64,000 nt of DNA from positions 372,001-436,000 of the forward strand of contig QEVV01000002.1 in NCBI GenBank assembly GCA_003228115.1, in the 5' to 3' direction. The stretch's first letter is position 1, and each line of letters opens with the position of its first letter. The notes beneath the pieces were generated by a model. The model worked only from the letters and a program-made list of their open reading frames with translations, was not told the DNA's origin and ran no database searches. This stretch comes from Chloroflexota bacterium. GTDB lineage: Bacteria; Chloroflexota; Dehalococcoidia; Lucifugimonadales; SAR202-VII-2. Both the position numbers and the translations under genes were made by a program. Positions 53,219 through 62,857 of the stretch are shown here, in pieces.

Positions 53219-54328
53219 GTGAGCCGTGAGTGGCCCAAGGTCGAGTACAAGGAAGAAGGGATGAGGGATGGCATCCAAATTGAGGATGCCAACATTTCCG
53301 TTGACGATAAGGTCCGTCTCCTTGAGGCGCTGAGTGATACGGGCCTCAAACATATCGTGGTTGGCTCCTTCGTACGCCCGGAATATACGCCTCAGATGGA
53401 CCACATCGAGGAAATCCTCGAGCGTTTCGAGCCGCGGCCGGGTGTAAAGTACACGGCCCTCCTCGTCAACGACAAGGCGGTTGAACGGGCCCAACGCTTC
53501 GTTCCGCCGCTTACCATCGAAGAGCGGGAGCCAATGCTGGCGGCCCACCTCTGCGATGTCTTTCCCCGCCGCAATTACAACCGCAGCCAGCAGCAAGAGA
53601 TCGATGCCTGGCCCCACATAGTGGCGCGCGCCAAAGAGCGCGGCGTAAACGCTGGGGGCATCGGCGTTCACGCAGCCTGGGGCTCCAATTTCACCGGTGA
53701 ACACACCCTGGCTGAGACCATAAACATTCTGGAGCGGGAGCATGCGCTCTGGGATGAAGCGGACATTCCCGTCATCTCCGTCTACCTCGGCGACCCCATG
53801 AGCTGGAATACGCCCTATCGGGTGGAGGAGTACCTCACAGCGGTCAAAGAACGTTGGCCTGAAGTCCACCAGTTCCATGTGCACCTGCACAACGCACGAG
53901 GCATGTCTATCGCTTCAGCCTATGCGACATTGCGGACTCTGGAGCCAGAAGACACGGTCTTCCTGGAGGGGAGCTTCGGAGGGATTGGAGGGTGTCCTTA
54001 CTGCGGCAACGGCCGGGCCACCGGCATGGCGCCTACCGAAGACCTCATGCACATGCTAGAGGCCATGGGCTACGACACTGGGGTCGACATCGACAAGCTG
54101 GTGGACTGCGTGTGGATGCTGGAGGAGGTCTTGGGCCGCCAAACGATGGGACATGTGTCGAAGGCTGGCCCAAGGCCCCAAACCCCAGACCGCTGGTATG
54201 ACCCCAATATGCCCTTCGTGGAGACATTCCCGGAGGCTAGACACTTCGGGCTAGGGCCAGAGGTCTACGAAGGCCAGCGGCGGCCCTGGAAAGAGCCGAT
54301 CCGCGGCCCTCAGCGGCCGGATGCGTAG
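53219..54328 (+). CDS. HMG-CoA-lyase-like pyruvate carboxyltransferase family enzyme
   Basis: A TIM-barrel C-C lyase of 369 residues in the HMGL-like family, cleaving or forming acyl-CoA or hydroxy-acid C-C bonds. The signature GMRDGIQIE near the N-terminus carries the catalytic Arg and metal-binding Asp, FHVHLHNARGMS the metal His pair, and GSFGGIGGCPYCGNGRATGM the Cys loop near the active site. The GTG at 53219 follows AGGAGG by six bases, whereas the open frame begins earlier at 53138. Substrate not readable; HMG-CoA or a related hydroxyacyl-CoA is plausible in this catabolic setting. Confidence 0.86.
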   Translation: MSREWPKVEYKEEGMRDGIQIEDANISVDDKVRLLEALSDTGLKHIVVGSFVRPEYTPQMDHIEEILERFEPRPGVKYTALLVNDKAVERAQRFVPPLTIEEREPMLAAHLCDVFPRRNYNRSQQQEIDAWPHIVARAKERGVNAGGIGVHAAWGSNFTGEHTLAETINILEREHALWDEADIPVISVYLGDPMSWNTPYRVEEYLTAVKERWPEVHQFHVHLHNARGMSIASAYATLRTLEPEDTVFLEGSFGGIGGCPYCGNGRATGMAPTEDLMHMLEAMGYDTGVDIDKLVDCVWMLEEVLGRQTMGHVSKAGPRPQTPDRWYDPNMPFVETFPEARHFGLGPEVYEGQRRPWKEPIRGPQRPDA

Positions 54329-54370
54329 TAGGGGCAGGTGTATGAGGGCCCGGCGGGGGTCGTCCGAAAG

Positions 54371-54670
54371 TTAGTGAGGCAAACTGTGCCAGTCCTCCAC
54401 TTTGGCGGGATCCAGCCTCTCCATATCTGGGAACCTGTCAAACCCAGCGTCTGCTGAGACGATGCGATGAAGACCCAGCCGTTTCATCACCGCCGCGTGG
54501 AGCAGGTCGCGGCCGCCTAGGTTTGGGTGGTTGTCAGCAAGGGAGCTGGCGTGCTCCACGTCTTCAGCGTGGATGGCGGTTGTCCTGCCCCGCATGAGGT
54601 CGCTGAAGCCCCGAAAAATATCCTTCCCCATTCCGCATTCAATGAGACGTACAACGGCCCCTTAGCAGTC
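54371..54670 (-). pseudogene. Remnant of a PIN-domain toxin (VapC-like)
   Basis: The last 86 codons from the ATG at 54631 encode a C-terminal PIN-domain fragment: HAEDVEHASSLADNH, GGRDLLHAAVMKRLG and RIVSADAGFDRFPDMERLDP hold two of the acidic residues. The expected N-terminal strand with the first Asp is missing; the frame upstream is closed by a TAA near 54670. No antitoxin gene is nearby. This looks like a truncated VapC. Confidence 0.6.
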
Positions 54671-54733
54671 AACCTTTTGCGAGGTCACTCTTATTGTGCG
54701 GCCCAAAAAGGACTCTCATAGGGCCTGAGAATG

Positions 54734-54777
54734 AAAAGGGCTTCAGATTCGACCATGCCGCCGAATCTGAAGCCCTT
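54734..54777 (-). terminator. Terminator of the amidohydrolase trio
   Basis: Perfect 16-bp stem (arms 54736-54751 and 54762-54777) with a ten-base loop; on the minus strand it ends in a T run. It follows the last of the three paralogous genes. Confidence 0.85.
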
Positions 54778-54810
54778 GCCTTGCCTATGTTCCAAACGTG
54801 GGGAAGATCT

Positions 54811-56142
54811 TTAGATCCGCCCCACTGTCTTTTCCAGCGTAGGTACGAAATCAGTGGGCTGTTCGGTTACCTTAAGCACGGGCTCAATCCCGTAGGCCTT
54901 GCGAGCGTTCTCCCCCATGAGCTTGGCCTGAGTTGCCTCCGGCACGTTCCAGTGCTGCATCCGCTCAATGGCTTCCCAGGCGTCCGCGCCGTCCAGGTGT
55001 GGGTAGTCTGAGGACCACAGCCCGACATCCTCGAAGACATCCGACATGCGAAAGACGGGATCTTCGTCGCCCTCAAAGGCGATGAAGCACTGGTTGTAGA
55101 AGGTTTCCACCGGGTCAGGGATGTCGACGCTCCGCATGAAACCGAACTTGAGGTAGGTCTCGGCCTTCTCCAGCACCACCGGTAGCCATCCGGCATTCGA
55201 CTCCAGGATGGCAGCCTTCATCTTGGGGAACTTAGCCAACCACCCGGTCATCAATACGATAGTCAGCCACGTCTCCGCCTCCACGATAAACCCGATGTTC
55301 GACGTGGCGCTGACGGGCACGCCCATAGCGTCAATGACATTTTGAACCATCTGGCCGGGAGAGTAGGCGTTGATCTCGTGCCAGGGACCGGCCGTCGCCG
55401 TCTGGTCAAGGTCTGGCCGCATCCTCCTTGCCATGTCTTCGTTGAGGGGTTCGCTTGAAGGGAACGTGTGCATGCCCAAGACCAGGCCCAAGTCCTCAAG
55501 CTCCCGCCACAGCGGATCAAACTCAGGGAACGTGGGGTAACGTCCGCCCCACAATACTGGCCGTACCGCGACCGCTTTGAACCCTCTCTTAGCGATCCTC
55601 CGGAGTTCCTCAATGGCCTTGTCTACGTCTTGGAGGGCTAGGAGCCCGCAGGGGAAGATGCGGCTGGTGTCGGCTTGGCAGTAGTCGTAGGCCCAATCGT
55701 TGTACGCCGTGGTTAGTACCGTTGCGGCTTCGGGGTCGCGCACCAATGGCAGATAGACCATATGGCTAGGGAAGATCATGACCTGATCGATCCCCATCAT
55801 GTCCATGTCCTTGAGCCGGGCGTGAGGGTTCCACGTTGCTGCGACCTGGCCGCCCTTTTCATCGTATTCCGCTGTTCCGGGAACAAGAGAGCCGATGTTC
55901 TTGCGGTTCTCTTCACTGCTACGGCCCGGCACATACGATGAAGTGGAGCTAATGGCCGTGATGCTGCTGTACGGGTAGGCCCTGCCGTTCAGGACCTTAA
56001 TATGCTCAACCAAGGGGTTGTAGAAGTGGCTCTTTACGTACTCCCGCTTACCCTTGGGAACGTACTCGTTCCAAATCTCCGTAGGCTCCACAACGTGGCT
56101 GTCGCAGTCGAAGACGGGAAAGCTCTTTCGGCGGGTGGTCAT
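54811..56142 (-). CDS. Amidohydrolase_2 protein, tandem paralog 3
   Basis: A metal-dependent TIM-barrel protein of 443 residues, third of three tandem paralogs transcribed together. The N-terminal motif is FDCDSHVVEP, KGKREYVKSHFYNPL is shared by all three, the barrel His is in LGMHTFPS, and the C-terminal motif is SSDYPHLDGAD. The family includes ACMSD-type decarboxylases and hydrolases. GAAGGAG precedes the ATG. The GMHTF region and IGFIVEAETWLTIVLMTGW match the other copies, suggesting the same type of substrate. Which one is unknown. Confidence 0.86.
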   Translation of the reverse strand: MTTRRKSFPVFDCDSHVVEPTEIWNEYVPKGKREYVKSHFYNPLVEHIKVLNGRAYPYSSITAISSTSSYVPGRSSEENRKNIGSLVPGTAEYDEKGGQVAATWNPHARLKDMDMMGIDQVMIFPSHMVYLPLVRDPEAATVLTTAYNDWAYDYCQADTSRIFPCGLLALQDVDKAIEELRRIAKRGFKAVAVRPVLWGGRYPTFPEFDPLWRELEDLGLVLGMHTFPSSEPLNEDMARRMRPDLDQTATAGPWHEINAYSPGQMVQNVIDAMGVPVSATSNIGFIVEAETWLTIVLMTGWLAKFPKMKAAILESNAGWLPVVLEKAETYLKFGFMRSVDIPDPVETFYNQCFIAFEGDEDPVFRMSDVFEDVGLWSSDYPHLDGADAWEAIERMQHWNVPEATQAKLMGENARKAYGIEPVLKVTEQPTDFVPTLEKTVGRI

Positions 56143-56281
56143 GTGCTGCTCCTTCCCTCAAGGCTCTATTCGGTCTCGCCCCCATCCCAACCTTCCCCCT
56201 GAGGGGGAGAGTTAGAGAGGGGGCAGGCGGTTAATGGATGGAAGGTCTCATTAGCGAAGCCGCCTGCCAATGCTCTGTAGG
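56143..56281. repeat. Intergenic spacer with repeat-like hairpin
   Basis: 138 bases between two paralogs. The stretch 56178-56222 has an inverted repeat around CTTCCCCCTGAGGGGGAGAG, a motif type seen as dispersed repeats. No other feature was recognised. Confidence 0.4.
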
Positions 56282-57613
56282 CTAAATCATGCCGACAGTT
56301 GGCTCCAGCATCGGAACGTAGTCCGACGGCGGCTCGGTGATCTTCATGACCGGGTCGATGCCATAGAGCTTGCGGGCGTTCCCCCCCAGGAGCTTCGCCT
56401 GCGTTTCTATCGGCACTTCCCATTTGTTCATCAGATCGATTGAGTCCCAGACATCCGCCCCATCCAAATGAGGATAGTCCGAAGACCAAAGGCCCACGTT
56501 TTCGTAGATGTCCGGCATGCGATAGACGGACTCTTCGTCGCTTTCGAAAGCGATGTGGCACTGGTTGTAGAAGGTCTCCACAGGGTCGGGTATGTCAACG
56601 CTCCGAAGGTAGCCGAACTTCAGGTAAGTCTCGGCCTTCTCCAGGACTACGGGCAACCAACCAGCGTTGGATTCCAGAATGGCGGCCTTCATCTTGGGGA
56701 ACTTGGATAGCCAGCCGGTCATCAGCACAATGGTCAACCAGGTCTGTGCTTCAAGGATGAAGCCAATATTCTGGCTGGCGACGACTGGGACGCCCATGGC
56801 GTCTACCACGTTTTGCACCATCTGACCGGGAGAGTACGAGGTAATCTCGTGCCACGTGCCTGCCGTAGCCTCATCCGCGAGATCCGGCCGCATCCTTCTC
56901 GCCATGTCCTGAGTCAGGGGTTCGTATGAAGGGAAGGTGTGCATGCCCAGGACCATGCCCGACTCCTCAAGTTCCCGCCAGAGCGGGTCGAACTCAGGGA
57001 AAGTGGGGTAGCGGCCACTCCACAGAACGGGGCGCACAGCCACGACTTTGAAGCCTCTCTTGGCCAGTCTCCGGACTTCAGCGATAGCTCCCTCGACGTC
57101 CTGAAGCGCCAAAACGCCACAGGGGAAAATGCGAGAGGTGTCGGCCTGGCAATAGTCGTAAGCCCAATCGTTGTACGCCGAGGTTAGAACCGTCGCTGCC
57201 TGGGCGTCGCGCACCAGTGGCAGGTAGACCATGTGGCTAGGGAAGATCATGACCTGATCAATTCCCATAACGTCCATGTCATTGAGGCGAGCGCTGGGAT
57301 TCCAGGTGGCGGCCACTTTGCCGCCCTTCTCGTCGTATTCCGGCGTTCCAGGGGTGAGCGTCCCGATGTTTATGCGATTTTGTTCTGTCGAGCGGCCCGG
57401 AACCCAGGACGATGTCGCGCTAATGGCGCCAGCGCTACTGTATGGGTAGGTCCTGCCATTGAGCACCTTGATGTGCTCAACGAGCGGGTTGTAGAAGTGA
57501 CTTTTGACGTACTCCCGCTTTCCTTTCGGAACGTACTCGTTCCAAATCTCAGCGGGCTCGACGACGTGGCTGTCGCAGTCGAAGACGGGGAAGTCTTTAT
57601 GGCGGTTGGTCAT
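56282..57613 (-). CDS. Amidohydrolase_2 protein, tandem paralog 2
   Basis: A 443-residue paralog of the two neighbours, with FDCDSHVVEPAEIW at the N-terminus, barrel His in LGMHTFPSYE and C-terminal SSDYPHLDGADVW. It differs from the others mainly at scattered surface positions and in the QNIGFILEAQTWL stretch. GAGGAG precedes the ATG by about 11 bases. Conserved Asp, His and carboxylate residues suggest it is active rather than decayed. Confidence 0.86.
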   Translation of the reverse strand: MTNRHKDFPVFDCDSHVVEPAEIWNEYVPKGKREYVKSHFYNPLVEHIKVLNGRTYPYSSAGAISATSSWVPGRSTEQNRINIGTLTPGTPEYDEKGGKVAATWNPSARLNDMDVMGIDQVMIFPSHMVYLPLVRDAQAATVLTSAYNDWAYDYCQADTSRIFPCGVLALQDVEGAIAEVRRLAKRGFKVVAVRPVLWSGRYPTFPEFDPLWRELEESGMVLGMHTFPSYEPLTQDMARRMRPDLADEATAGTWHEITSYSPGQMVQNVVDAMGVPVVASQNIGFILEAQTWLTIVLMTGWLSKFPKMKAAILESNAGWLPVVLEKAETYLKFGYLRSVDIPDPVETFYNQCHIAFESDEESVYRMPDIYENVGLWSSDYPHLDGADVWDSIDLMNKWEVPIETQAKLLGGNARKLYGIDPVMKITEPPSDYVPMLEPTVGMI

Positions 57614-57646
57614 GGTCTAGGTACTCCTCTTAAGATGCCAGACTGC

Positions 57647-58975
57647 TTATATCCTGCCTACTGTTGGCTCCAAGGTTGGGACAAAGTCTGTGATGTGCTC
57701 CGTCACCTTCAAAACGGGCTCTATGCCGTAGAGCCGCCGGGCGTTCTTGCCCATGAGCTTCGCCTGAACATGCTCTGGCACATTCCATTTCTTCATCAGT
57801 TCAATGGCTTCCCAGGCGTCCGCGCCGTCAAGGTGCGGGTAGTCCGAGGACCAGAGGCCGACGTTCTCAAAATGGTCGTACATACGGAACACAGGCTCCT
57901 CATCGCTTTCGAAGGCGATGGAGCACTGGTTGTAAAAGGTTTCCACTGGGTCCGGTATGTCGACGCCGCGCAGAAATCCGAACTTGAGGTAGGTCTCAGC
58001 CTTCTCCAGCACGACCGGCAACCATGTTGCGTTGGATTCCAGGATGGCTGCCTTCATCTTGGGGAACTTGTTGAGCCAGCCCGTCATCAAGACGATGGTT
58101 AGCCAGGTCTCGGCCTCTACCATGAACCCGATGTTGGAGGTAGCGGACACCGGCACGCCCATCGCGTCCACCACATTCTGGACCATTTGGCCGGGTGAGT
58201 AGCTCCCGATCTCCTTCCAGAGGCCGCCTTCAGGGTCGTCTAGGTCCGGCCTCATGCGCCGGGCGATGTCCGCGTTCATCGGCTCACTGGAAGGGAAGGT
58301 GTGCATGCCCAGCACCATGCCTGACGCCTCCAGCTCCCGCCAGACCGGATCAAACTCCGGGAAGGTTGGGTAGCGGCCGCTCCACAGAACAGGCCTTATG
58401 GCTACGACCTTGAATCCCTTTTTGGCCAGCCGCCGGATCTCGGCGATTGCGCCATCAACGTCTTGAAGCGCCAACAGACCGCAGGGAAAGATTCGGGTGG
58501 GGTCGGCCTGGCAGTAGTCGTAGGCCCAGTCGTTGTACGCAGTGACCAGAATCGATGAGGCCCCAGCCTCCCGCACAAGCGGCAGGTAGACCATATGGCT
58601 GGGGAAGATCATGACCTGATCGATCCCCATCACGTCCATGTCCTTGAGGCGGGCATGAGGGTCCCACGTAGCCGCGACCATGCCTACGTGCTCATCGTAT
58701 TCCGGCGTTCCGGGCAAGTAGTGCCCAATGCGCTTCCGGTTTTCCTCGCTGGAACGGCCAGGTACCCAAGAAGAGGTTGAAGTGATGGAACTGTATTTGT
58801 TGTAGGGGTACGCCTTGCCGTTGAGGACCTTGATGTCCTCAATGAGCGGGTTGTAGAAGTGGCTCTTGACGTACTCCCGCTTGCCTTTCGGAACGTATTC
58901 GTCCCAGATGGCCTTTGGTTCCACGATGTGGCTGTCACAGTCGAAGACTGGGAAGCTCTTGTGACCGGTCTCCAT
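57647..58975 (-). CDS. Amidohydrolase_2 protein, tandem paralog 1
   Basis: A 442-residue paralog, first in transcription order, with FDCDSHIVEPKAIW, LGMHTFPSSEP and SSDYPHLDGADAW. AAGGAGGAG lies directly before the ATG, the strongest Shine-Dalgarno of the three. The promoter is probably at 59083-59111. Spacing to paralog 2 is 33 bases and from paralog 2 to paralog 3 is 139 bases. As in the other copies, the substrate is not readable from sequence. Confidence 0.87.
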   Translation of the reverse strand: METGHKSFPVFDCDSHIVEPKAIWDEYVPKGKREYVKSHFYNPLIEDIKVLNGKAYPYNKYSSITSTSSWVPGRSSEENRKRIGHYLPGTPEYDEHVGMVAATWDPHARLKDMDVMGIDQVMIFPSHMVYLPLVREAGASSILVTAYNDWAYDYCQADPTRIFPCGLLALQDVDGAIAEIRRLAKKGFKVVAIRPVLWSGRYPTFPEFDPVWRELEASGMVLGMHTFPSSEPMNADIARRMRPDLDDPEGGLWKEIGSYSPGQMVQNVVDAMGVPVSATSNIGFMVEAETWLTIVLMTGWLNKFPKMKAAILESNATWLPVVLEKAETYLKFGFLRGVDIPDPVETFYNQCSIAFESDEEPVFRMYDHFENVGLWSSDYPHLDGADAWEAIELMKKWNVPEHVQAKLMGKNARRLYGIEPVLKVTEHITDFVPTLEPTVGRI

Positions 58976-59082
58976 GTGCTCCTCCTTGTCCCTGCCGCAG
59001 CTTGCCTTGGGGAGGCTTGATGTTGCCTTTGCTAAGTGGCCGCCCCGCTCTCAAAGCGCGCCGATTGGTGCTCTGGCGCGTC

Positions 59083-59111
59083 ATTATAGACCACTTGCAA
59101 CAGCAACTGTA
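59083..59111 (-). promoter_or_regulatory. Probable promoter of the amidohydrolase trio
   Basis: Minus-strand consensus -10 TATAAT (59083-59088). A matching -35 is weak (TACAGT at 59106-59111, 17-base spacer). Position is about 110 bases before paralog 1. Confidence 0.4.
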
Positions 59112-59178
59112 GCTTGACAGCGTTTTCGTCGGCCTGCCGGCGGAGATGGAGCAATTCGTTGATCGAGGTGGGTGTCAG

Positions 59179-62100
59179 CTAGCCAATGACTCCGCTCTGT
59201 TGGAGCCGGGCCATCAATTCCCGGCGCAGGACGGCCAATCGGCGGACTAGCAGCAGGAGACCATTTCGCCAGTCCTGCCCGAGTTTCTTGGGGTCGACTT
59301 TCACTTGGCGATGCCCCACGTCCGCTGACGGTCCCAAGGCCCGTTGAATGGCCGCCCGGTCTACACCCTGCCAGTTGCCAAGCCTAACCAAGAAGTGGTT
59401 GCCTGTCCGGTCAACTCCGGTTACCTGGGCCTCTCCGGCGGTGATGCGCAGCCGCGCAATGTAGAGAAGGTTCCCCACCGACTCCGGCGACGGCCCGAAC
59501 CTGTCCGTCATCTCTTCTTCCAACGAGTCGACATCTTTCTGCTTCCGGGCGGACACAGCCCGCTGATAGAGAGAGAGCCGGGTAGGGAGGTCTGAAACGT
59601 AGGCCTCTGGGATATGGGCCTGAAGGGGCAGCCCAATCTTTACATCAAGGGGAGGCTCGTACGGCGTGCCCGTCTCGCTAGGCTTCCGTTTAACCTCTTC
59701 GACCGCCTCGGCCAGGAGTTTGCTGTACAGATCGAATCCAACGGATTTGATGTAGCCCGACTGCTCCGCTCCAAGCAGGTTTCCAGCGCCCCTGATCTCT
59801 AGGTCCTTCATGGCGATGCGGAACCCGGCCCCAAGCTCTGTCGCTGTGAGGATGGTCTTGAGCCGTTTCTCTGCAGTCTCCGTGATCTTTTGGTCCTTGG
59901 GGATCAGCAGGTAGGAATAGGCACGCTGTCCGCTTCTGCCGATGCGGCCTCGAAGCTGATAAAGCTGCGCCAGCCCGAACCGGTCGGCACGGTTAATGAG
60001 CATGGTGTTGACGTTGGGAATGTCCAGGCCCGCTTCAATGATGGTGGTGCAGACCAGCACGTCCAATTCGCCTCGGGAAAAGGAGTCCATCACATCGAGC
60101 AGGCTCTCCTCGTCCATACGTCCGTGGCCTATCCCCACGCTGGCTTCCGGTACAAGGCGCCGTATCTGCTCAGCGATGGCATGAATATTGTTGACGCGGT
60201 TGTGCACGAAATACGTCTGGCCGCCCCGGTCCAACTCCCGGAGGATGGCCTCCCGAATAAGGTCCTCAGAGTACTCGGAGACATAGGTCTTGATGGGCAG
60301 ACGTTCTTCCGGAGGCGTCTCCATTGTGGACATATCGCGCACGCCTGCCAGGGCCATGTGCAGCGTCCGGGGGATGGGGGTGGCCGTGAGGGTAAGCACG
60401 TCCACCTCCTTACGCATCTGCTTCAAACGCTCCTTGTGGGAGACTCCAAACCGCTGCTCCTCATCAACAATAACGAGGCCCAGCTTTTTGAAGGACACGT
60501 CCTTTTGCAACAGACGATGGGTGCCAATGAGAATGTCCACCTCGCCCTTTCCGGCTGCCTCTATGACCTGCCTTATCTCGGCGTCGCTGCGGAAGCGGCT
60601 CAGCACCTCCACGGTGACGGGGTAGGGGCTCAAACGTTCGCTGAATGTGGCGTAATGTTGCTGAGCAAGGATGGTCGTTGGCACGAGAACGCCGACCTGG
60701 TGGCCATCCACCACGGCCTTGAAGGCGGCGCGGAGAGCCACCTCGGTTTTTCCGTATCCAACGTCTCCGCACACAACACGGTCCATTGGCTGGGGCCGCT
60801 CCATGTCCGCCTTCACTTCGTCAATTGTGCGCATCTGGTCGGCGGTTTCGGTGAAGGGGAAGGCGTCTTCCATCTCCTGCTGCCAGACAGTGTCTAGGGC
60901 GAATGGGACTCCGTTGGCGGTCTGGCGGGCCGCGTAAAGATCCAAAAGCTCTTGGGCCATCTCTTGTGCTGATTCCTTTACCTTCGCTTTGGCCCGGGCC
61001 CATTCCTGAGTGCCCAGCCGGGTCAACGTAGGAGCTTCTTCGCCGGAGCCGACGTAGGGGCTTACCCTGTCCAGCTGCTCGGTGGGCACGTAGAGCTTGT
61101 CGCCTTCGGCATACGCGAGGATCAGGTATTCCAGCTCACCTTCCTCAGCGGACATCTTCTGCGTCCCGGCAAAGCGCCCGATTCCGTGCTCGATATGGAC
61201 GACGTATCCATCCGGTTCCAACTCAGATAGAAAAACCTCTCGTCGGACCGGCGCCCGCCGCCGAGGCCGCGAGCGGCGAGCTGTGCCGAATAGTTCAACA
61301 TCGGTGAGGAGGACAATGTCTCCTGAGCTTGTTGTCAGCGTGAAGCCCTCGCGCAGGGCTTCGTGAACCAACGTAACCGTACCTACTTGGGGCGTGTCCT
61401 GAAGGTCCTCCTGGGAAGCCACCTGGTAGCCGGCCTCGGCTAGGACGGTGCTTAGCCGGGCCGCATGGGTGGAAGCCAACACGAGCCGGGCGTCTCCTGC
61501 TATGAGATTTGGGAGATCGGCCAGGAACTTGTCCATGCGCCCGTAGTATTCGGTGACGGGCGACAGCAAGTCCCCTGCGGTATTTTTTGCATCCCAGAAG
61601 TCCAGGGCAAGGGCCTTCGGCTGCCTCTCCAGGTCGGCTTTAAGCACCTTCCCAGTGATGTGGGAGGAGGGAAAACCCTTGGGCAACTCTCCGCGGTCCT
61701 GCTTCGATGCGCGCAGGTTTACGGCTCGGGCGTCCTGTTCCTTGGCCGCCGCCTCTACTGCAGAGGGCTGCTCAATAACAAGCACCGATGTCGAAGGGAG
61801 GTAGTCCAGGAGGGTGCCGGTGCAGAAGAAACCGGCGTAAAAGGGCAGTTCGTCTACAGATTGACCGGCCATCAGCCGGGTGAGTTCTTCCTTGAGTCGG
61901 TCTTGGGTGGCTTCGTTGCAGGTAGAAATGTCCATTTTCGCCCACTGCTTTTCCAAAGAGGCAGCCGCGGTCAGCGAGGGCAAGACCTCGGCCGCTGGAA
62001 TAACCCGCACCGCTTCGATCTGGTCCACCGACCGCTGAGTGCCAGGGTCGAAGTGACGCACGCTGTCGATTTCAGGCCCGAACAACTCCATGCGCACCGG

Positions 62101-62688
62101 GAGGACCTCGCTGGGAGGCCAGATGTCCAAAATGCCGCCTCGATGGCTGACGACCCCAGGTACCTCGACCGCACGCTCCGTTCGATACCCAAGCGTCTCC
62201 CAGCGGCGCATCAGGTCCATCAACTCTACGCGGTCCCCTTTTCGCAGCACATGGGAGGCCTCAGCGAAGGCAGATGCCTCCAAGGTCATTTGGGTGGCTG
62301 CTGGCACCGAAGCCACAATGATTGGGGCTACTTCCCAGTTCTCCGGCTGGAGCAGGGCATCCAACGCCCGGAGGCGCTGGTGGACGGTTGCATCGTCGGG
62401 AACAAGGCGTTCATAAGGAAGAGCCTCTGCCTCTGGGAAGTAGAGTACCGATTCCTGCTCACCGCACCAGGAAAGGAGTTGATCGTGCAGGTGGCGAGCT
62501 GTATCGGGACGCGGGGCGAGGACGAGGATTGGTTGTCCTAGGCGTCTGCCCAACGCGGCCAGCAGGAGGGGCTGAAAGGATTCTGGGCAGGAGTAGTCGA
62601 TGGCGCACGGCTCCCGCCCTAGCGCTTCGGCAAGGCGGGTGAAAGCTGGGACTGCATCAAGCAGCGGGAAGAGGCCGGTTAGTCCCAT
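59179..62688 (-). CDS. mfd: Transcription-repair coupling factor Mfd
   Basis: ATP-dependent translocase of 1169 residues that removes stalled RNA polymerase and recruits UvrA. N-terminal UvrB-like domains (about 1-350) are followed by the RNA-polymerase-binding domain (GDYVVHIEHGIGRF-like DGYVVHIEHGIGRF) and then the SF2 helicase motor with GDVGYGKTEVALRAAFK, the DEEQ box IVDEEQRFGV, TATPIPRTLHMAL and QLRGRIGRSGQ. The C-terminal TRCF domain is complete. The start is the ATG at 62688, which fits the family; the frame remains open to 62820. It is divergent from the Fur-family gene. Confidence 0.96.
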   Translation of the reverse strand: MGLTGLFPLLDAVPAFTRLAEALGREPCAIDYSCPESFQPLLLAALGRRLGQPILVLAPRPDTARHLHDQLLSWCGEQESVLYFPEAEALPYERLVPDDATVHQRLRALDALLQPENWEVAPIIVASVPAATQMTLEASAFAEASHVLRKGDRVELMDLMRRWETLGYRTERAVEVPGVVSHRGGILDIWPPSEVLPVRMELFGPEIDSVRHFDPGTQRSVDQIEAVRVIPAAEVLPSLTAAASLEKQWAKMDISTCNEATQDRLKEELTRLMAGQSVDELPFYAGFFCTGTLLDYLPSTSVLVIEQPSAVEAAAKEQDARAVNLRASKQDRGELPKGFPSSHITGKVLKADLERQPKALALDFWDAKNTAGDLLSPVTEYYGRMDKFLADLPNLIAGDARLVLASTHAARLSTVLAEAGYQVASQEDLQDTPQVGTVTLVHEALREGFTLTTSSGDIVLLTDVELFGTARRSRPRRRAPVRREVFLSELEPDGYVVHIEHGIGRFAGTQKMSAEEGELEYLILAYAEGDKLYVPTEQLDRVSPYVGSGEEAPTLTRLGTQEWARAKAKVKESAQEMAQELLDLYAARQTANGVPFALDTVWQQEMEDAFPFTETADQMRTIDEVKADMERPQPMDRVVCGDVGYGKTEVALRAAFKAVVDGHQVGVLVPTTILAQQHYATFSERLSPYPVTVEVLSRFRSDAEIRQVIEAAGKGEVDILIGTHRLLQKDVSFKKLGLVIVDEEQRFGVSHKERLKQMRKEVDVLTLTATPIPRTLHMALAGVRDMSTMETPPEERLPIKTYVSEYSEDLIREAILRELDRGGQTYFVHNRVNNIHAIAEQIRRLVPEASVGIGHGRMDEESLLDVMDSFSRGELDVLVCTTIIEAGLDIPNVNTMLINRADRFGLAQLYQLRGRIGRSGQRAYSYLLIPKDQKITETAEKRLKTILTATELGAGFRIAMKDLEIRGAGNLLGAEQSGYIKSVGFDLYSKLLAEAVEEVKRKPSETGTPYEPPLDVKIGLPLQAHIPEAYVSDLPTRLSLYQRAVSARKQKDVDSLEEEMTDRFGPSPESVGNLLYIARLRITAGEAQVTGVDRTGNHFLVRLGNWQGVDRAAIQRALGPSADVGHRQVKVDPKKLGQDWRNGLLLLVRRLAVLRRELMARLQQSGVIG

Positions 62689-62836
62689 AATCCAGTAGCG
62701 TTGTGGGTGGACACCGAAAGGGCCTGGGGACGCTTGGCCCCAGACCTGTGCAATACATGGTAACGGGCCTGTCTCCCTTGGGCAAGAAACGCCGCCACTC
62801 GATGGCGCCTCGTTAGACACCCCTTCTGGGCTATGC

Positions 62837-62842
62837 CATAAT
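62837..62842 (+). promoter_or_regulatory. Possible -10 of the Fur-family gene
   Basis: TATGCCATAAT gives an extended -10 with CATAAT at 62837-62842, 15 bases before the ATG. The leader would be about nine bases. No clear -35. Confidence 0.35.
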
Positions 62843-62857
62843 CGCGATTGAGGGAGA

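Noticed and set aside
59890-60897. Long antisense frame across mfd
   Set aside because: It mirrors a well-recognised mfd gene and has no family features.
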